The notes: generated by a model not told the origin, from the sequence alone. A DNA stretch of 64,000 nt from JAEDHM01 sp964368645 (GCA_964368645.1 CAYJBY010000013.1:16496-80495), one strand, 5' to 3'. Numbered from the stretch's first letter, positions 8,028-16,642 are shown. A program made the numbers and translations.

Positions 8028-9035
8028 TTATTTGAGAGAAATAGCCACCTGATTAGCCACGTCGGGGTAGTCCGTCATAATGGTATCCGCGCCGATTTCC
8101 ATCAGTTCCTTGATTTCCTTCGCGTCGTTGATTGTCCAGAACTGCACGGCGATACCGTGGCAGTGGGCGTAGTCGATGATACTCTTTTTGCCGAAGTCGA
8201 AAAGCACGTAGTCGTCGGTGGGAATTTGCAAAACCTTATAACCGACGCCCTTTTCGGACAGGTTGGTGTTGAAGGTGAAAGCGAAATAAAAGCTCAATAC
8301 TTCCTTGATAGATGCGGAGCGGATAACACCCTTATCGGTATATTTCGCGTCGATATACAGAGTGACGTTATCCTGAAAGGTGCCGACAACGACCTGTTCT
8401 ACCACGTCGTAAACGGTCATTACGCGGTACAGCTCGTCCATAGCCTTTTCGCCTGTTTCGCCGCCGTCCTTAATCTCGATTATGAAGGACATATCCGCAT
8501 AACCCTTGGTGAGCAGTACGTAATCGAAAACCTCTTGCAGGGTGCAGATACGGGCTTCCTCGCGGCTGAAATCGTCGCCGTCGTAATCGTGCCACATTTC
8601 CAAGGTTTTCAGCTCGGCGAGGGTATGGTCGATGACCTTGCTGTCCTTGCCGAAGCCCTCAAGAGAGGTGCAGTTACTGGTGCGGTCAAGGGTGCCGTCG
8701 TGGAGCAAAACCAAATATCCGTCCGAGGTTAGCTGTAAGTCGAATTCCAGCGTGTCGATTTCGTAATTGTTCTCCTCCATTAAGGCAAAGCAACGGGAGA
8801 ATGCGGCGATAGTGTTCTCGGGAGCCAGCTTTCTGCCTGCTCTGTGAGCGGAAATCAAGGTGCCTTCCACAATATAGGGATTATCGGAGGGCATAATGTC
8901 CTTCTCGTCCACACGGGCTATGTTGGAAAGCCCTCTAAGCAAAAACATTACCAGTACCAGCAGTACCGCAAGAGCGATAACCGACAGCAGGACAATGCCT
9001 GTGATTTTCAAAAACTTTTTAACTCCCTTATTCAT
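8028..9035 (-). CDS. Membrane-anchored glycerophosphodiester phosphodiesterase
   Basis: A 335-aa GDPD-family enzyme that hydrolyses glycerophosphodiesters to glycerol-3-phosphate and an alcohol. A single N-terminal membrane helix spans about residues 12-34, so the catalytic domain is probably outside. Catalytic motifs: ISAHRAGRKLAPENT (His-Arg and Glu-Asn), LEFDLQLTSDGYLVLLHDGTLDRT (metal-binding Glu/Asp and second His). The ATG at 9035 is chosen over an upstream in-frame start because AGGAGG (9045-9040) precedes it. That site overlaps the stop of the DUF2156 gene (9046-9044), so the two are translationally coupled. Last gene of the CBM20-DUF2156-GDPD operon. Confidence 0.9.
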   Translation of the reverse strand: MNKGVKKFLKITGIVLLSVIALAVLLVLVMFLLRGLSNIARVDEKDIMPSDNPYIVEGTLISAHRAGRKLAPENTIAAFSRCFALMEENNYEIDTLEFDLQLTSDGYLVLLHDGTLDRTSNCTSLEGFGKDSKVIDHTLAELKTLEMWHDYDGDDFSREEARICTLQEVFDYVLLTKGYADMSFIIEIKDGGETGEKAMDELYRVMTVYDVVEQVVVGTFQDNVTLYIDAKYTDKGVIRSASIKEVLSFYFAFTFNTNLSEKGVGYKVLQIPTDDYVLFDFGKKSIIDYAHCHGIAVQFWTINDAKEIKELMEIGADTIMTDYPDVANQVAISLK

Positions 9036-9043
9036 ACTTCCTC

Positions 9044-9931
9044 CTATTTTACTTCCGTTAGATAGCGGTAGAGCAGTGCGGTGGGATGCCAAGCTTCCTT
9101 GGCGGCTTTCAGCCCTGCGTTCTCCGCGTCGTCCTCTCTGTTGATATAGCGGACGTCAGAAGCGTTATGTTTTACGAATTGATAGAACAGCATAGCATAC
9201 GCGCCTGCGTCCTCTCTCACCGCTTTTTCGATATGGTCGTAAAGCGTATCTCCGCAAATCGAACCGACCGCAAAGCCCTTAATCGCGCCGCCGCCAGTCA
9301 AAACTCCCCCCACCACGGGCAGGGAAAGATAGTTGTCCAAAACGGTTTTCACCTTGCAGGATTCATAGGTTTTCTCGTTCTCGTCGCAGGCATCGCCGCT
9401 TAACAGCATACCCTTAAAAAAATCCTTGACCGCGTCAAGATTGCTTTCGGTGATAGGCTCGTAGCTCCAGTCGGGAAAGCTCCGCTCGAAAGCGGCGATA
9501 TGGTTGCGTTTTTGGTGGTATTTTTTGCCGCTTAGGGTAAGTATATCGTTCGCCTCGTAGAGGTAATCGTAGTAGCCGTCCAGTCGGGTAGTAACCGATT
9601 GAGGGTAACGCTCTCTTAGTACCGCCGCGCCCTCAACCGGGCAGACGATGCGCATAGGTTTCCCCTCGCCGCGGCAAAAGCCAAGCAGTGCGTCCAACGC
9701 CTCGCCCACGTCCTTAGAGGTCAGGGGCATAGCGAAGTACTGCATATCTGGGAAACGGTTTTGGCGGTAATAAAACGCCCCGTTCTCCACGCAAAAAGAC
9801 GCGTCGTAGAAGTCCGCCCACATAAAAACGTCGCAGGGTACGGTATCGCTGTAACGGTAGCGTTCTCCCTGCGAGGTTATGTCGGTGATAAGCGGTATAT
9901 CCGCTAACGTGACGCGCTTAAAATCAAACAT
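9044..9931 (-). CDS. DUF2156 / LPG-synthase C-terminal-like acyltransferase
   Basis: A 295-aa GNAT-fold protein of the DUF2156 family, related to the C-terminal aminoacyl-transfer domain of phosphatidylglycerol lysyltransferase (MprF). It has no membrane part. Visible family segments are the N-terminal TLADIPLITDI, the central LSGKKYHQKRNHIAAFER and, near the end, YINREDDAENAGLKAAKEAW followed by HPTALLYRY. The role is unknown; a soluble acyl or aminoacyl transferase is the reasonable inference. It starts 3 nt after the CBM20 stop and is coupled to the GDPD gene, suggesting a lipid- or envelope-related function for the operon. Confidence 0.85.
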   Translation of the reverse strand: MFDFKRVTLADIPLITDITSQGERYRYSDTVPCDVFMWADFYDASFCVENGAFYYRQNRFPDMQYFAMPLTSKDVGEALDALLGFCRGEGKPMRIVCPVEGAAVLRERYPQSVTTRLDGYYDYLYEANDILTLSGKKYHQKRNHIAAFERSFPDWSYEPITESNLDAVKDFFKGMLLSGDACDENEKTYESCKVKTVLDNYLSLPVVGGVLTGGGAIKGFAVGSICGDTLYDHIEKAVREDAGAYAMLFYQFVKHNASDVRYINREDDAENAGLKAAKEAWHPTALLYRYLTEVK

Positions 9932-9934
9932 TGA

Positions 9935-10297
9935 TTAGTCGTTTCTCCAGTTGGTTATGTTTGCCTTGACGTACTTGTCCTCGTAGGTAACGATACAGCG
10001 GTTGGCAATCTCTTCACCTGCGGAGCCTTTTTCCACGTCCTTCCAGTCGGGGCTTCTCAAGAACTTGAACTCCACAACCTGACCGATGGCAAAACGCTTG
10101 CGGCGGATAAATCTACCCTCGCCCAAGTCGTGCATCTTAACGGACTTGGCGGCATTCCATTCGCCGAGATTGAGAGAATCGCCGCAGACGTATAACGCGT
10201 CGGCGTCCTTAGCGGTGACTTCAAAAATCCCGAAATAATACTTATGTTCCTTGACGGTCTTAACCGCTTTTGCTTTGGTTGCGACAACCTTTTTCAT
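9935..10297 (-). CDS. Stand-alone CBM20 (starch/glycogen-binding) domain protein
   Basis: A 120-aa protein that is almost entirely one CBM20-like domain: YYFGIFEVTAKDADALYVCG, then DSLNLGEWNAAKSVKM (the classic GN..LGNWD.. turn) and FAIGQVVEFKFLRSPDW (the VEYKF strand before a starch-contacting Trp). A Lys-rich N-terminus (first 16 residues) replaces a signal peptide, so it should be cytosolic and could bind glycogen. No enzymatic domain is attached. Start ATG 10297 follows AAAGGAG. It is the first gene of a tight operon with DUF2156 and GDPD genes, an unusual setting for a starch-binding module. Binding itself is inferred. Confidence 0.8.
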   Translation of the reverse strand: MKKVVATKAKAVKTVKEHKYYFGIFEVTAKDADALYVCGDSLNLGEWNAAKSVKMHDLGEGRFIRRKRFAIGQVVEFKFLRSPDWKDVEKGSAGEEIANRCIVTYEDKYVKANITNWRND

Positions 10298-10463
10298 AAT
10301 ATATATCTCCTTTGTCGTAAATATCTCTTTTAAGTCTGTATTATAATATTATTTCGCGCTCTTGTCAAACAAATATATCGCATATATCCGCAAAGATTGT
10401 CATTTTAGGCTATGTCTGTTGCAAAACCTACGGGAAAATGCTAATATATAAAAGGAGGTCGTT

Positions 10464-11315
10464 ATGAACAGCTTGACCGATTGTTTTGTTCTTTCCAACG
10501 GTGTGAAAATCCCCTGTGTGGGCTACGGTTCTTGGCGCACGCCGAAGGGCGAGGTCTGCGTGAACGGTGTTTTGACCGCGCTGAAATGCGGTTACAGACA
10601 CTTAGACACAGCCTCGGTTTACGATAACGAGGAGAGTATAGGCGAGGGCGTAAAGCAAAGCGGTATTCCGCGGAGCGAGATTTTTATCACCTCTAAGCTG
10701 TGGAACACAGAGCAGGGCTACGACAACGCGTTAGCCGCCTGCGACGCGTCGCTTAAAAGACTGGCGACAGATTATCTGGACTTGTATTTGATTCATTGGC
10801 CTAACCCCAAGCCGCTAAGGGAGCAATATCCCGAGCCTATGCTGGAAAGCTGGCGCGCCTTGGAAACGCTGTACCGCAGCGGTAAGGTGAGAGCTATCGG
10901 AGTGAGCAACTTTTTGGATACGCATTTAGGAGTGCTTTTGGCTAACTGCACTATCAAACCTATGGTTAATCAGTTGGAACTCCACGTTGGCTATCATCAG
11001 CAAAAAAGTGTGGATTTTGCTAGAGAAAACGGACTTGCGATAGAGGCGTGGAGCCCTATCTGCAAGGGGCGGGCTATGGACGACCTTACCGTTAAGTCGG
11101 TAGCTTCCAAGCACGGCAAAACCTGCGCACAGGTGCTTATACGCTGGTGTATGGAGAAGGGTTACATTCCTCTGCCGAAATCGGTTACACCCTCAAGAAT
11201 AGCGGAGAATACGGGAGTTTTTGACTTTAGCCTTGATAATATCGATATGGCGGCATTGGACGCGGCAACGCCTGTCGGACGGCTCGGCTCTTATCCCGAT
11301 ACAGCGGAGTTTTAA
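10464..11315 (+). CDS. Aldo/keto reductase
   Basis: A 283-aa NADPH-dependent reductase of the AKR5/2,5-diketogluconate-reductase type. The catalytic tetrad is visible: Asp48 and Tyr53 in YRHLDTASVYDNEESIG, Lys78 in ITSKLW, and His111 in LYLIHWP. The cofactor end has IRWCMEKGYIPLPKS. Full length for the family. ATG 10464 follows an AAAGGAGG site 7 nt away. Single gene, not in an operon. The substrate cannot be predicted; methylglyoxal and lactaldehyde are typical, and the latter would be made by the rhamnose operon at 45-51 kb, though no linkage is shown. Confidence 0.92.
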   Translation: MNSLTDCFVLSNGVKIPCVGYGSWRTPKGEVCVNGVLTALKCGYRHLDTASVYDNEESIGEGVKQSGIPRSEIFITSKLWNTEQGYDNALAACDASLKRLATDYLDLYLIHWPNPKPLREQYPEPMLESWRALETLYRSGKVRAIGVSNFLDTHLGVLLANCTIKPMVNQLELHVGYHQQKSVDFARENGLAIEAWSPICKGRAMDDLTVKSVASKHGKTCAQVLIRWCMEKGYIPLPKSVTPSRIAENTGVFDFSLDNIDMAALDAATPVGRLGSYPDTAEF

Positions 11316-11355
11316 CCAATAAGCATAGTAACGGTATTTACCGCCTTGCAGTAGG

Positions 11356-11439
11356 CAGACTGCCGAAAACAGACTGCCGAAAACAGACTGCCGAAAACAG
11401 ACTGCCGAAAATAGACTGCCGAAAACAGACCGCCGAAAA
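11356..11439. repeat. 14-bp tandem repeat, six copies
   Basis: Unit CAGACTGCCGAAAA repeated six times head to tail (6 x 14 = 84 bp). Four copies are exact, one begins with T and one has ACCGCC. It lies between the aldo/keto reductase and DUF4416 genes. Confidence 0.95.
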
Positions 11440-11528
11440 CGGTAGATTAATAACAGTTGACAATGCGCCGTTTTCGGCGCAGTAAAATGTAATTATATCG
11501 GATTATCCGAAGAAACGGAGTTTTGATT

Positions 11529-12065
11529 ATGGGTGAAGTATTTGCTTTTGAAAAGGAAAAGTTGGTAATCGGCGTAATGTTTACCGAGCAAAAGGATTTG
11601 GACAGGGCAACCGAGGCTTTGACGGCTAGGTTCGGCGAGGTGGATATGTCGTCACCCGTGTATAGCTTTTCCGCTTTTTCTCCCTATTACGAGGAGGAAA
11701 TGCAGGGCGAGGTTTTTCGTAGGTTCTTGAGCTTTAAGGACTGCGTAGCCCCCGATACCTTAGCCGATATTAAGCTCCTTACCAACGATATGGAGAGAGA
11801 GTTGAGTCCGTTCGGCGGTCGTAAGGTCAACCTTGATCCCGCGCTTATCAACATAGGCAGAATGACTTTTGCCACCACTAAGGACGCGGCGCACCGTATC
11901 CCTCTTGAAAAAGGAATTTATGCGGAGATGACTCTGCTTTTTGCCAAACACGACTGGCACGCTTTCGGCTGGACTTATATGGATATGAAGAGCGAAACCG
12001 TTCGGAAATTTTTAGTTGAGGTACACGCGGTTTATCTTGAACAGCGCAAGGCAGGGCTTTGCTGA
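11529..12065 (+). CDS. DUF4416 family protein
   Basis: A 178-aa protein of the DUF4416 family, function unknown. The conserved core is present: KLVIGVMFTEQKDLDRA at the N-terminus, FSAFSPYYEEEMG-type segment (FSAFSPYYEEEMQGEV), VNLDPALINIGRMTFATTKD, then HRIPLEKGIYAEMTL and GWTYMDMKS. ATG 11529 is taken rather than TTG 11523 because CGGAG lies at the right distance. Soluble, no signal. Followed by a strong intrinsic terminator, so monocistronic. Confidence 0.88.
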   Translation: MGEVFAFEKEKLVIGVMFTEQKDLDRATEALTARFGEVDMSSPVYSFSAFSPYYEEEMQGEVFRRFLSFKDCVAPDTLADIKLLTNDMERELSPFGGRKVNLDPALINIGRMTFATTKDAAHRIPLEKGIYAEMTLLFAKHDWHAFGWTYMDMKSETVRKFLVEVHAVYLEQRKAGLC

Positions 12066-12090
12066 CAGCCTGCGCGGAACGAAAACTGAC

Positions 12091-12126
12091 AAAAACGCGG
12101 TAACGTCTAAGCGCACCGCGTTTTTT
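12091..12126 (+). terminator. Intrinsic terminator after the DUF4416 gene
   Basis: Ten-base-pair stem AAAACGCGGT / ACCGCGTTTT (12091-12100 with 12114-12123), 13-nt loop and continuous T run. It is close to symmetric and may also serve the convergent gene. Confidence 0.85.
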
Positions 12127-12449
12127 TATGGTTTGGAATCAATATAAAATAGAAAAATCCAGTTTATGCAATCCTTGTTAAAAATCGGTTATTGTTTAAT
12201 CAGCCCTTACGATGGTTCGTTTAAGGTGCCTGCTTGCAATCGGCAGTTATCAAAACCGATTAATTGTCAGCCATTTTTACGTCTTTGGGGCGAGTAACAT
12301 TCAATTAAAGGCCGAAAATCACTGCGAATTAGGTAACAAATCGGTTGCTTTCTATCGACAGTTTAGCTTAGCCGTCCGCTCTTGATTTTATATCGGAAAA
12401 GCATTGTCTGTAACCGCAATTATTCTGCGGTATCGGATATTTTTCGGAT
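12127..12449. other. Gene-free interval between convergent genes
   Basis: No open frame with a ribosome binding site, repeat array or RNA structure was recognised between the terminator and the end of the TIGR00300 gene. Confidence 0.5.
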
Positions 12450-13538
12450 TTACTGCTTTAATCCTCTCGCTACGTTGACTACAAAGTCCTGTACGTTGGT
12501 AACGATACCCTTTGCGGAAAGACTGCCTCTGTCCGCCAACTTATTGACGGCAAATTCGGAAATATCCACGCAATAGAAATAAACCTGACGCACAGTGCCG
12601 TCCGCCATAACCCTAAAGGAGGGCGTCATATTGCCTGTGGCGATGGTGTGAAGAGTGGTTGCCAAGCAGATAACCGTTGTCGCTTGCGCCACGCAACGGC
12701 GCATAGCGTCCTGACCGAGATATACGTCGCCGAAAACCTCGGGCAAGGGGCCGTCATCTCTTACCGAACCCACCAAAACGAAGGGCACGTTGTGCTTTAC
12801 GCAGGCGCAGATGATGCCGTCGTCTAAGTGTTCTCCCTCCACAAAGGCAGGAATACTGCCGTACTTTTTCACCTTGTTAATGGTATCGATATGGTTGTAA
12901 TGACCGTTAAATACCGATTCCTGCGTGTAAATATTCTGTCCTAAAGCGGTTTTTTTGTACGCGCCCTCCAAGTCGTGGGTGGCTAGGGCGTTACCTGCCA
13001 ACAGGGCGTTTACGTAGCCGTTCTTCACCAGCTCGGAAAAAGCGTTTCTGGAGTCCGCGTCAAAGGCGCAGGCAGGTCCTAAAACCCAAACGATATTGCC
13101 GAATTCTTTTTCGTGTTTCAACAGGCTGTAAAAATCGTCGTAGTCCTTGGAAAAGGCGGTTTCCCGTGAACGTCCCTGACGGAAAGCGAATTTTTGCTCC
13201 GTCTCGCCGACCTCTGGGAAGCCGTTGGTATGGACGTAAATCCCGTCCTCGCCGTTCTCGGTACGTCCTACGGCAACTAGGTCGCCCTTCATTACGTGGC
13301 GGAATTCCGTGACCTTTAGCGCACCGTCCTTGAGTACCACAACGCTGTCCATACGGCTTTCTTCCGCTAATTGCCACTTGCCGTTCACCTTGAAGTATTC
13401 GGGGAAAATCGTGGTGGCGTGGTAGCCCTCAGGCACGGTAAAATCCTTTTCCGAGGGGAGAAAGACCGCGTTGGGCGCGGCGGTTAAAGCGGCGGTTGTA
13501 AAGTCGGGCGCGACGTATTTTCTAAGGGCAAAACTCAT
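12450..13538 (-). CDS. LOR/SDH-type (TIGR00300) ornithine cyclodeaminase-like protein
   Basis: A 362-aa protein matching the TIGR00300 family, whose characterised members convert ornithine to proline and ammonia using NAD (archaeal type, also the C-terminal part of cyanobacterial ArgZ/AgrE), distinct from classical ornithine cyclodeaminase. Family phrases in order: VNALLAGNALATHDLE, GHYNHIDTINKVKKYGSI, VPFVLVGSVRDDGPLPE, LHTIATGNMTP, and VNKLADRGSLSAKGIVTN. An N-terminal LOR/SDH domain fills roughly residues 1-120. ATG 13538 follows AGGAGG. The ornithine activity is an inference from the family; no arginine-degradation genes are adjacent. Confidence 0.78.
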   Translation of the reverse strand: MSFALRKYVAPDFTTAALTAAPNAVFLPSEKDFTVPEGYHATTIFPEYFKVNGKWQLAEESRMDSVVVLKDGALKVTEFRHVMKGDLVAVGRTENGEDGIYVHTNGFPEVGETEQKFAFRQGRSRETAFSKDYDDFYSLLKHEKEFGNIVWVLGPACAFDADSRNAFSELVKNGYVNALLAGNALATHDLEGAYKKTALGQNIYTQESVFNGHYNHIDTINKVKKYGSIPAFVEGEHLDDGIICACVKHNVPFVLVGSVRDDGPLPEVFGDVYLGQDAMRRCVAQATTVICLATTLHTIATGNMTPSFRVMADGTVRQVYFYCVDISEFAVNKLADRGSLSAKGIVTNVQDFVVNVARGLKQ

Positions 13539-13677
13539 AAGTACCTCCTGTCACAAGCGAGCCGTCCTCGCATAAAATCGTTTTTCGTCAAGGTCGGCGT
13601 TCGTCCTTAGCTATTGTAGCATAAGCGCGGATATTTCTCAAGTCAAAAATAGAAAGTACGGATTTTACTTTAATCGG

Positions 13678-13707
13678 TTTACACGGAAGTCGGATAGGGT
13701 TTACAAT
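13678..13707 (+). promoter_or_regulatory. Promoter of mnmM
   Basis: TTTACA at 13678-13683, 18-nt spacer, TACAAT at 13702-13707, with the GAGGTG site and ATG 13729 close downstream. Confidence 0.55.
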
Positions 13708-13728
13708 AATCGGGTTACGAGGTGCAAA

Positions 13729-14277
13729 ATGAATGCGTTGACTTTAGTACACAATACCATAACACGCCACGTGGGCGAGGGTGCCTTATGTATAGACGCC
13801 ACGGCAGGACGGGGCTTTGATACGGCTTTTCTGTGCCGCACCGTAGGCGCAAGCGGCAAGGTTATAGCCATCGACCTACAGCAGGAGGCGGTGGACAGCA
13901 CCAAGGCATTGCTTGCCAAGGAAGGGCTTGACGCGCAGGTGTATTGCGACACCCACGCCAATATCGCGTCCTACGCACAGGCTGAAACGGTGGATTGCAT
14001 AGTGTTTAATTTAGGCTACCTGCCCGGCGGTAATCACGCCGTCAACACCAGAGCCGAATCCACGGAAAAAGCGATAACCGAGGGCTTAACTCTCTTAAAA
14101 AGGGGCGGACTTATCTGCGTAACTATGTATTACGGCGGCGACTCGGGCTATGAGGAAAGAGACGAGCTTTTGCAATGGTTTAAGACCATAGACGACGCTC
14201 GTTATCAGGTGTTGGTTACAAGCTTTTACAATTGGAAAAACGATCCGCCGATACCCGTCTTTATTTTCAAAAATTAA
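13729..14277 (+). CDS. mnmM: tRNA 5-(aminomethyl)-2-thiouridine methyltransferase MnmM (YtqB)
   Basis: A 182-aa class I methyltransferase of the rRNA_methylase (YtqB) family. Bacillus subtilis MnmM adds the methyl group that finishes mnm5s2U at wobble position 34. SAM-site motif CIDATAGRGFDTAFLC near residue 22, acidic loop VIAIDLQQEAV, then the family's FNLGYLPGGNHAVNTRAEST and GLICVTMYYGGDSGYEE. Length is typical (180-195). ATG 13729 follows GAGGTG. It ends before a terminator shared with rho. The start of a convergent arrangement with rho on the other strand. Confidence 0.88.
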   Translation: MNALTLVHNTITRHVGEGALCIDATAGRGFDTAFLCRTVGASGKVIAIDLQQEAVDSTKALLAKEGLDAQVYCDTHANIASYAQAETVDCIVFNLGYLPGGNHAVNTRAESTEKAITEGLTLLKRGGLICVTMYYGGDSGYEERDELLQWFKTIDDARYQVLVTSFYNWKNDPPIPVFIFKN

Positions 14278-14425
14278 GCTTTTCCGATATCGTCGCTGCG
14301 GCAACAAAATTCAACATTGTATATACTTTTTGACGGGATTATTTAATTGTAACGGTACTGCTTTATACGCTAACCGCAATCGCAGTCGGAAGTTATCTTC
14401 AAAATATTTTTGTCTATATCGTTAT

Positions 14426-14556
14426 AATCTTAAAAACAAATCCGCATTAAAAAGCAGCTGAAATCTTAAAATCAAATCAGTATAGAAAAATAACGGTTAT
14501 AATCTTAAAATCAAACTAGCATAAAACAGTAATAATCTAAAATCAAATCGGCATAA
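14426..14556. repeat. Degenerate A-rich tandem repeat (TCTTAAAATCAAATC.GCATAAAA)
   Basis: Four or five diverged copies of a roughly 30-bp unit containing AATCTTAAAATCAAA and GCATAAAA, between mnmM and the terminator. Confidence 0.6.
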
Positions 14557-14586
14557 AAAAAGAGCAACCTAGGCTGCTCTTTTTGT
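14555..14586. terminator. Bidirectional terminator between mnmM and rho
   Basis: Stem AAAGAGCA / TGCTCTTT around ACCTAGGC, with A run on the left and T run on the right, so it can stop transcription from both converging genes. Confidence 0.85.
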
Positions 14587-14656
14587 TATTAGGATAGTTA
14601 TCCCGATAGTTATTAGGATAGTTATTGGAATAGTTATCCCGATAGTTGTTGTAATT
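14583..14656. repeat. Tandem GATAGTTAT(T/C) repeats
   Basis: The words GATAGTTATCCC and GATAGTTATTAG alternate about six times, immediately after the mnmM/rho terminator. The remaining bases to 14813 show nothing recognisable. Confidence 0.75.
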
Positions 14657-14813
14657 TTTTCTGCGTCCTTCAAGGTTACGGACGGTAAGCTCGTTACCTC
14701 AAATGGGCGGTATCTGCACCTTTGCCGCGGATAGGGAACAAATAATTTTTCACCTACGACCGATACGCAGTGCGGTATGCCGCGCCTTCACCGCGAGTAA
14801 GGAGCTTAAGTCC

Positions 14814-16580
14814 TTAAAAACGGAAGCCTGCGCCGCTTAATTTTTTAAGCTGTAAGCCAAGCTGAACCATTAATTCGTCGTTGCTCACCGTCTTTTGCAT
14901 CATAGTGATGATAGTTTCGGTGGCTTCCTGCGTATCTCCTGCCGACAGCAGACGGCGCATCGTATAAGCTCCCTCCAATTCCTTCTGGGAAAGGAGCAGT
15001 TCCTCGCGTCTAGTGCCGCTCTTTAACAGGTCTATCGCAGGGAAAATTCTCTTTTCGGAGAGTCTGCGGTCAAGGTGGATTTCCATATTGCCTGTACCCT
15101 TAAACTCCTCGTAAACGATGTCGTCCATACGACTGCCTGTGTCCACTAATGCGGTGGCTATGATGGTAAGGGAGCCGCCGTTTTCGATATTACGAGCCGC
15201 GCCGAAAAATCTTTTAGGCATATACAGCGCAACGGGGTCCACACCGCCGGAGAGGGTTTTGCCTGAACTGGGAACGATTACGTTGCTGGCTCTTGCCATA
15301 CGAGTCAAGCTGTCCAGCAGGATTACCACGTCCTTGCCGTCCTCGACCATACGCTTCGCTCTCGCCAAAACAAGCTCTGCGACCTTGATATGGTTGTCGC
15401 TTTCCTCGTCAAAGGTGGAATAGATTACCTCGCCCTTGGTGGAGCGTTGCATATCGGTAACTTCCTCGGGACGTTCGTCGATTAACAGTACCATCAGCTT
15501 GCACTCGGGGTGGTTGATGGAAATACTGTTGGCAATCATTTTCAAAAGGGTTGTCTTACCTGCTTTCGGGGGAGAAACCAGCATTGCGCGTTGTCCCTTG
15601 CCGATAGGTGCGATAAGGTCTATGGCTCTGACCGCCAGCTCGTTGCGCTGACCTGCCAGCTCCAGTCTTAGCCTTTCGGTGGGGAAAATCGGTACAAGTC
15701 TGTCAAAATCGGGGCGAGTTTCCAGATAGGACAAGGGCTTGCCGTTGACGGACTGAACGCTGACCACCGCCGGCGGTTTGCCGCCCTCTGCGGAAGCAGG
15801 ACGGCAGTAAGCCGTAACGTAATCGCCTGCGCGTAAACCCATACGGCGTATCTTAGCCGTGGCTACGTAGCTGTCCTTGGGGCTGTTGCGGAAATTGTCC
15901 GCTCTCAAAAAACCGTATCCGTCAGCCAGAATTTCCAGTATGCCGGATCTGATTTCGCATTGGTCAAGTGAAATTTCCTCATCGGAGGAGGTTCTTCTGA
16001 TTTCCTTGGGGCGGTAGCCGTTCTGCTGTCCGTTGCCGTAACCGCTTGCGTTTTGGGAATAGTTGGCGGAAGGGGAGTTGCCGCCGTTTTGATTGGAGCC
16101 GTAACCGCTAGGCGAACCTAAGTCGGTTTTTTGGCTGTTGGCGGAATTTTGACCGTTAAAATACATAGTGCGGTAGCCGTTTTTGTTATCGGATTCGCCG
16201 ACTTGCATTTTCTGACGGGGCTTAGCCTCGTACGAGCCGTTACCGAACCGCTTGCCGCCGTTTCTGTCCTGCCTATCCTGCCTGTCAGGTCTGTCCTGTC
16301 TGTCCTGTCTGTCAAATCTTTCGGACTTCATCGGACGCTTATCGGCTATTTCCTTGCGTTCCTCGGGCTTCGGCGCGGTCTTTTCGGGTTCGGGCTTGAC
16401 CTGTTGAACCTGAACGGGAGCCTTTACTTTTTTAACCTCAAGCAGTTTTTCAATAAGTCCTGCCTTGTTATAGGTGGTCGGAGAAGCTACGCCTGCCAGC
16501 CTGCACATATCGCGCAAAGCAAATATATTACTTTGTTTTAAGCTGTCCTCGGTTACGCTATTCCAGTCGATTTTATCCAT
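14814..16580 (-). CDS. rho: Transcription termination factor Rho with long disordered insert
   Basis: A 588-aa hexameric RNA helicase that terminates transcripts. Order: Rho_N/SAP-like helices (residues 5-50), a disordered insert (about 52-205), the cold-shock RNA-binding domain (GILEILADGYGFLR, about 212-285), then the RecA-type motor with Walker A SPPKAGKTT (336-344), Walker B VVILLDSLTRMARA and the Q/R-loop segment LSGGVDPVAL. It is some 170 residues longer than E. coli Rho, all of it in the insert, which is basic with RQD repeats (88-107) and then Asn/Gln/Gly/Ser/Tyr-rich (155-190). ATG 16580 follows CGGAGG. A hairpin lies in its leader. Confidence 0.97.
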   Translation of the reverse strand: MDKIDWNSVTEDSLKQSNIFALRDMCRLAGVASPTTYNKAGLIEKLLEVKKVKAPVQVQQVKPEPEKTAPKPEERKEIADKRPMKSERFDRQDRQDRPDRQDRQDRNGGKRFGNGSYEAKPRQKMQVGESDNKNGYRTMYFNGQNSANSQKTDLGSPSGYGSNQNGGNSPSANYSQNASGYGNGQQNGYRPKEIRRTSSDEEISLDQCEIRSGILEILADGYGFLRADNFRNSPKDSYVATAKIRRMGLRAGDYVTAYCRPASAEGGKPPAVVSVQSVNGKPLSYLETRPDFDRLVPIFPTERLRLELAGQRNELAVRAIDLIAPIGKGQRAMLVSPPKAGKTTLLKMIANSISINHPECKLMVLLIDERPEEVTDMQRSTKGEVIYSTFDEESDNHIKVAELVLARAKRMVEDGKDVVILLDSLTRMARASNVIVPSSGKTLSGGVDPVALYMPKRFFGAARNIENGGSLTIIATALVDTGSRMDDIVYEEFKGTGNMEIHLDRRLSEKRIFPAIDLLKSGTRREELLLSQKELEGAYTMRRLLSAGDTQEATETIITMMQKTVSNDELMVQLGLQLKKLSGAGFRF

Positions 16581-16620
16581 AATTACCTCCGAATGAATAA
16601 ATAAATCTTAAATTACGCGG

Positions 16621-16642
16621 ACAACGCTTACAAAAGCGTTGT
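16621..16642 (-). promoter_or_regulatory. Hairpin in the rho leader
   Basis: Perfect 9-bp stem ACAACGCTT / AAGCGTTGT with a 4-nt loop, about 40 nt upstream of the rho start. There is no T run, so it is not a canonical terminator. It could protect or pause the rho transcript. Confidence 0.5.
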
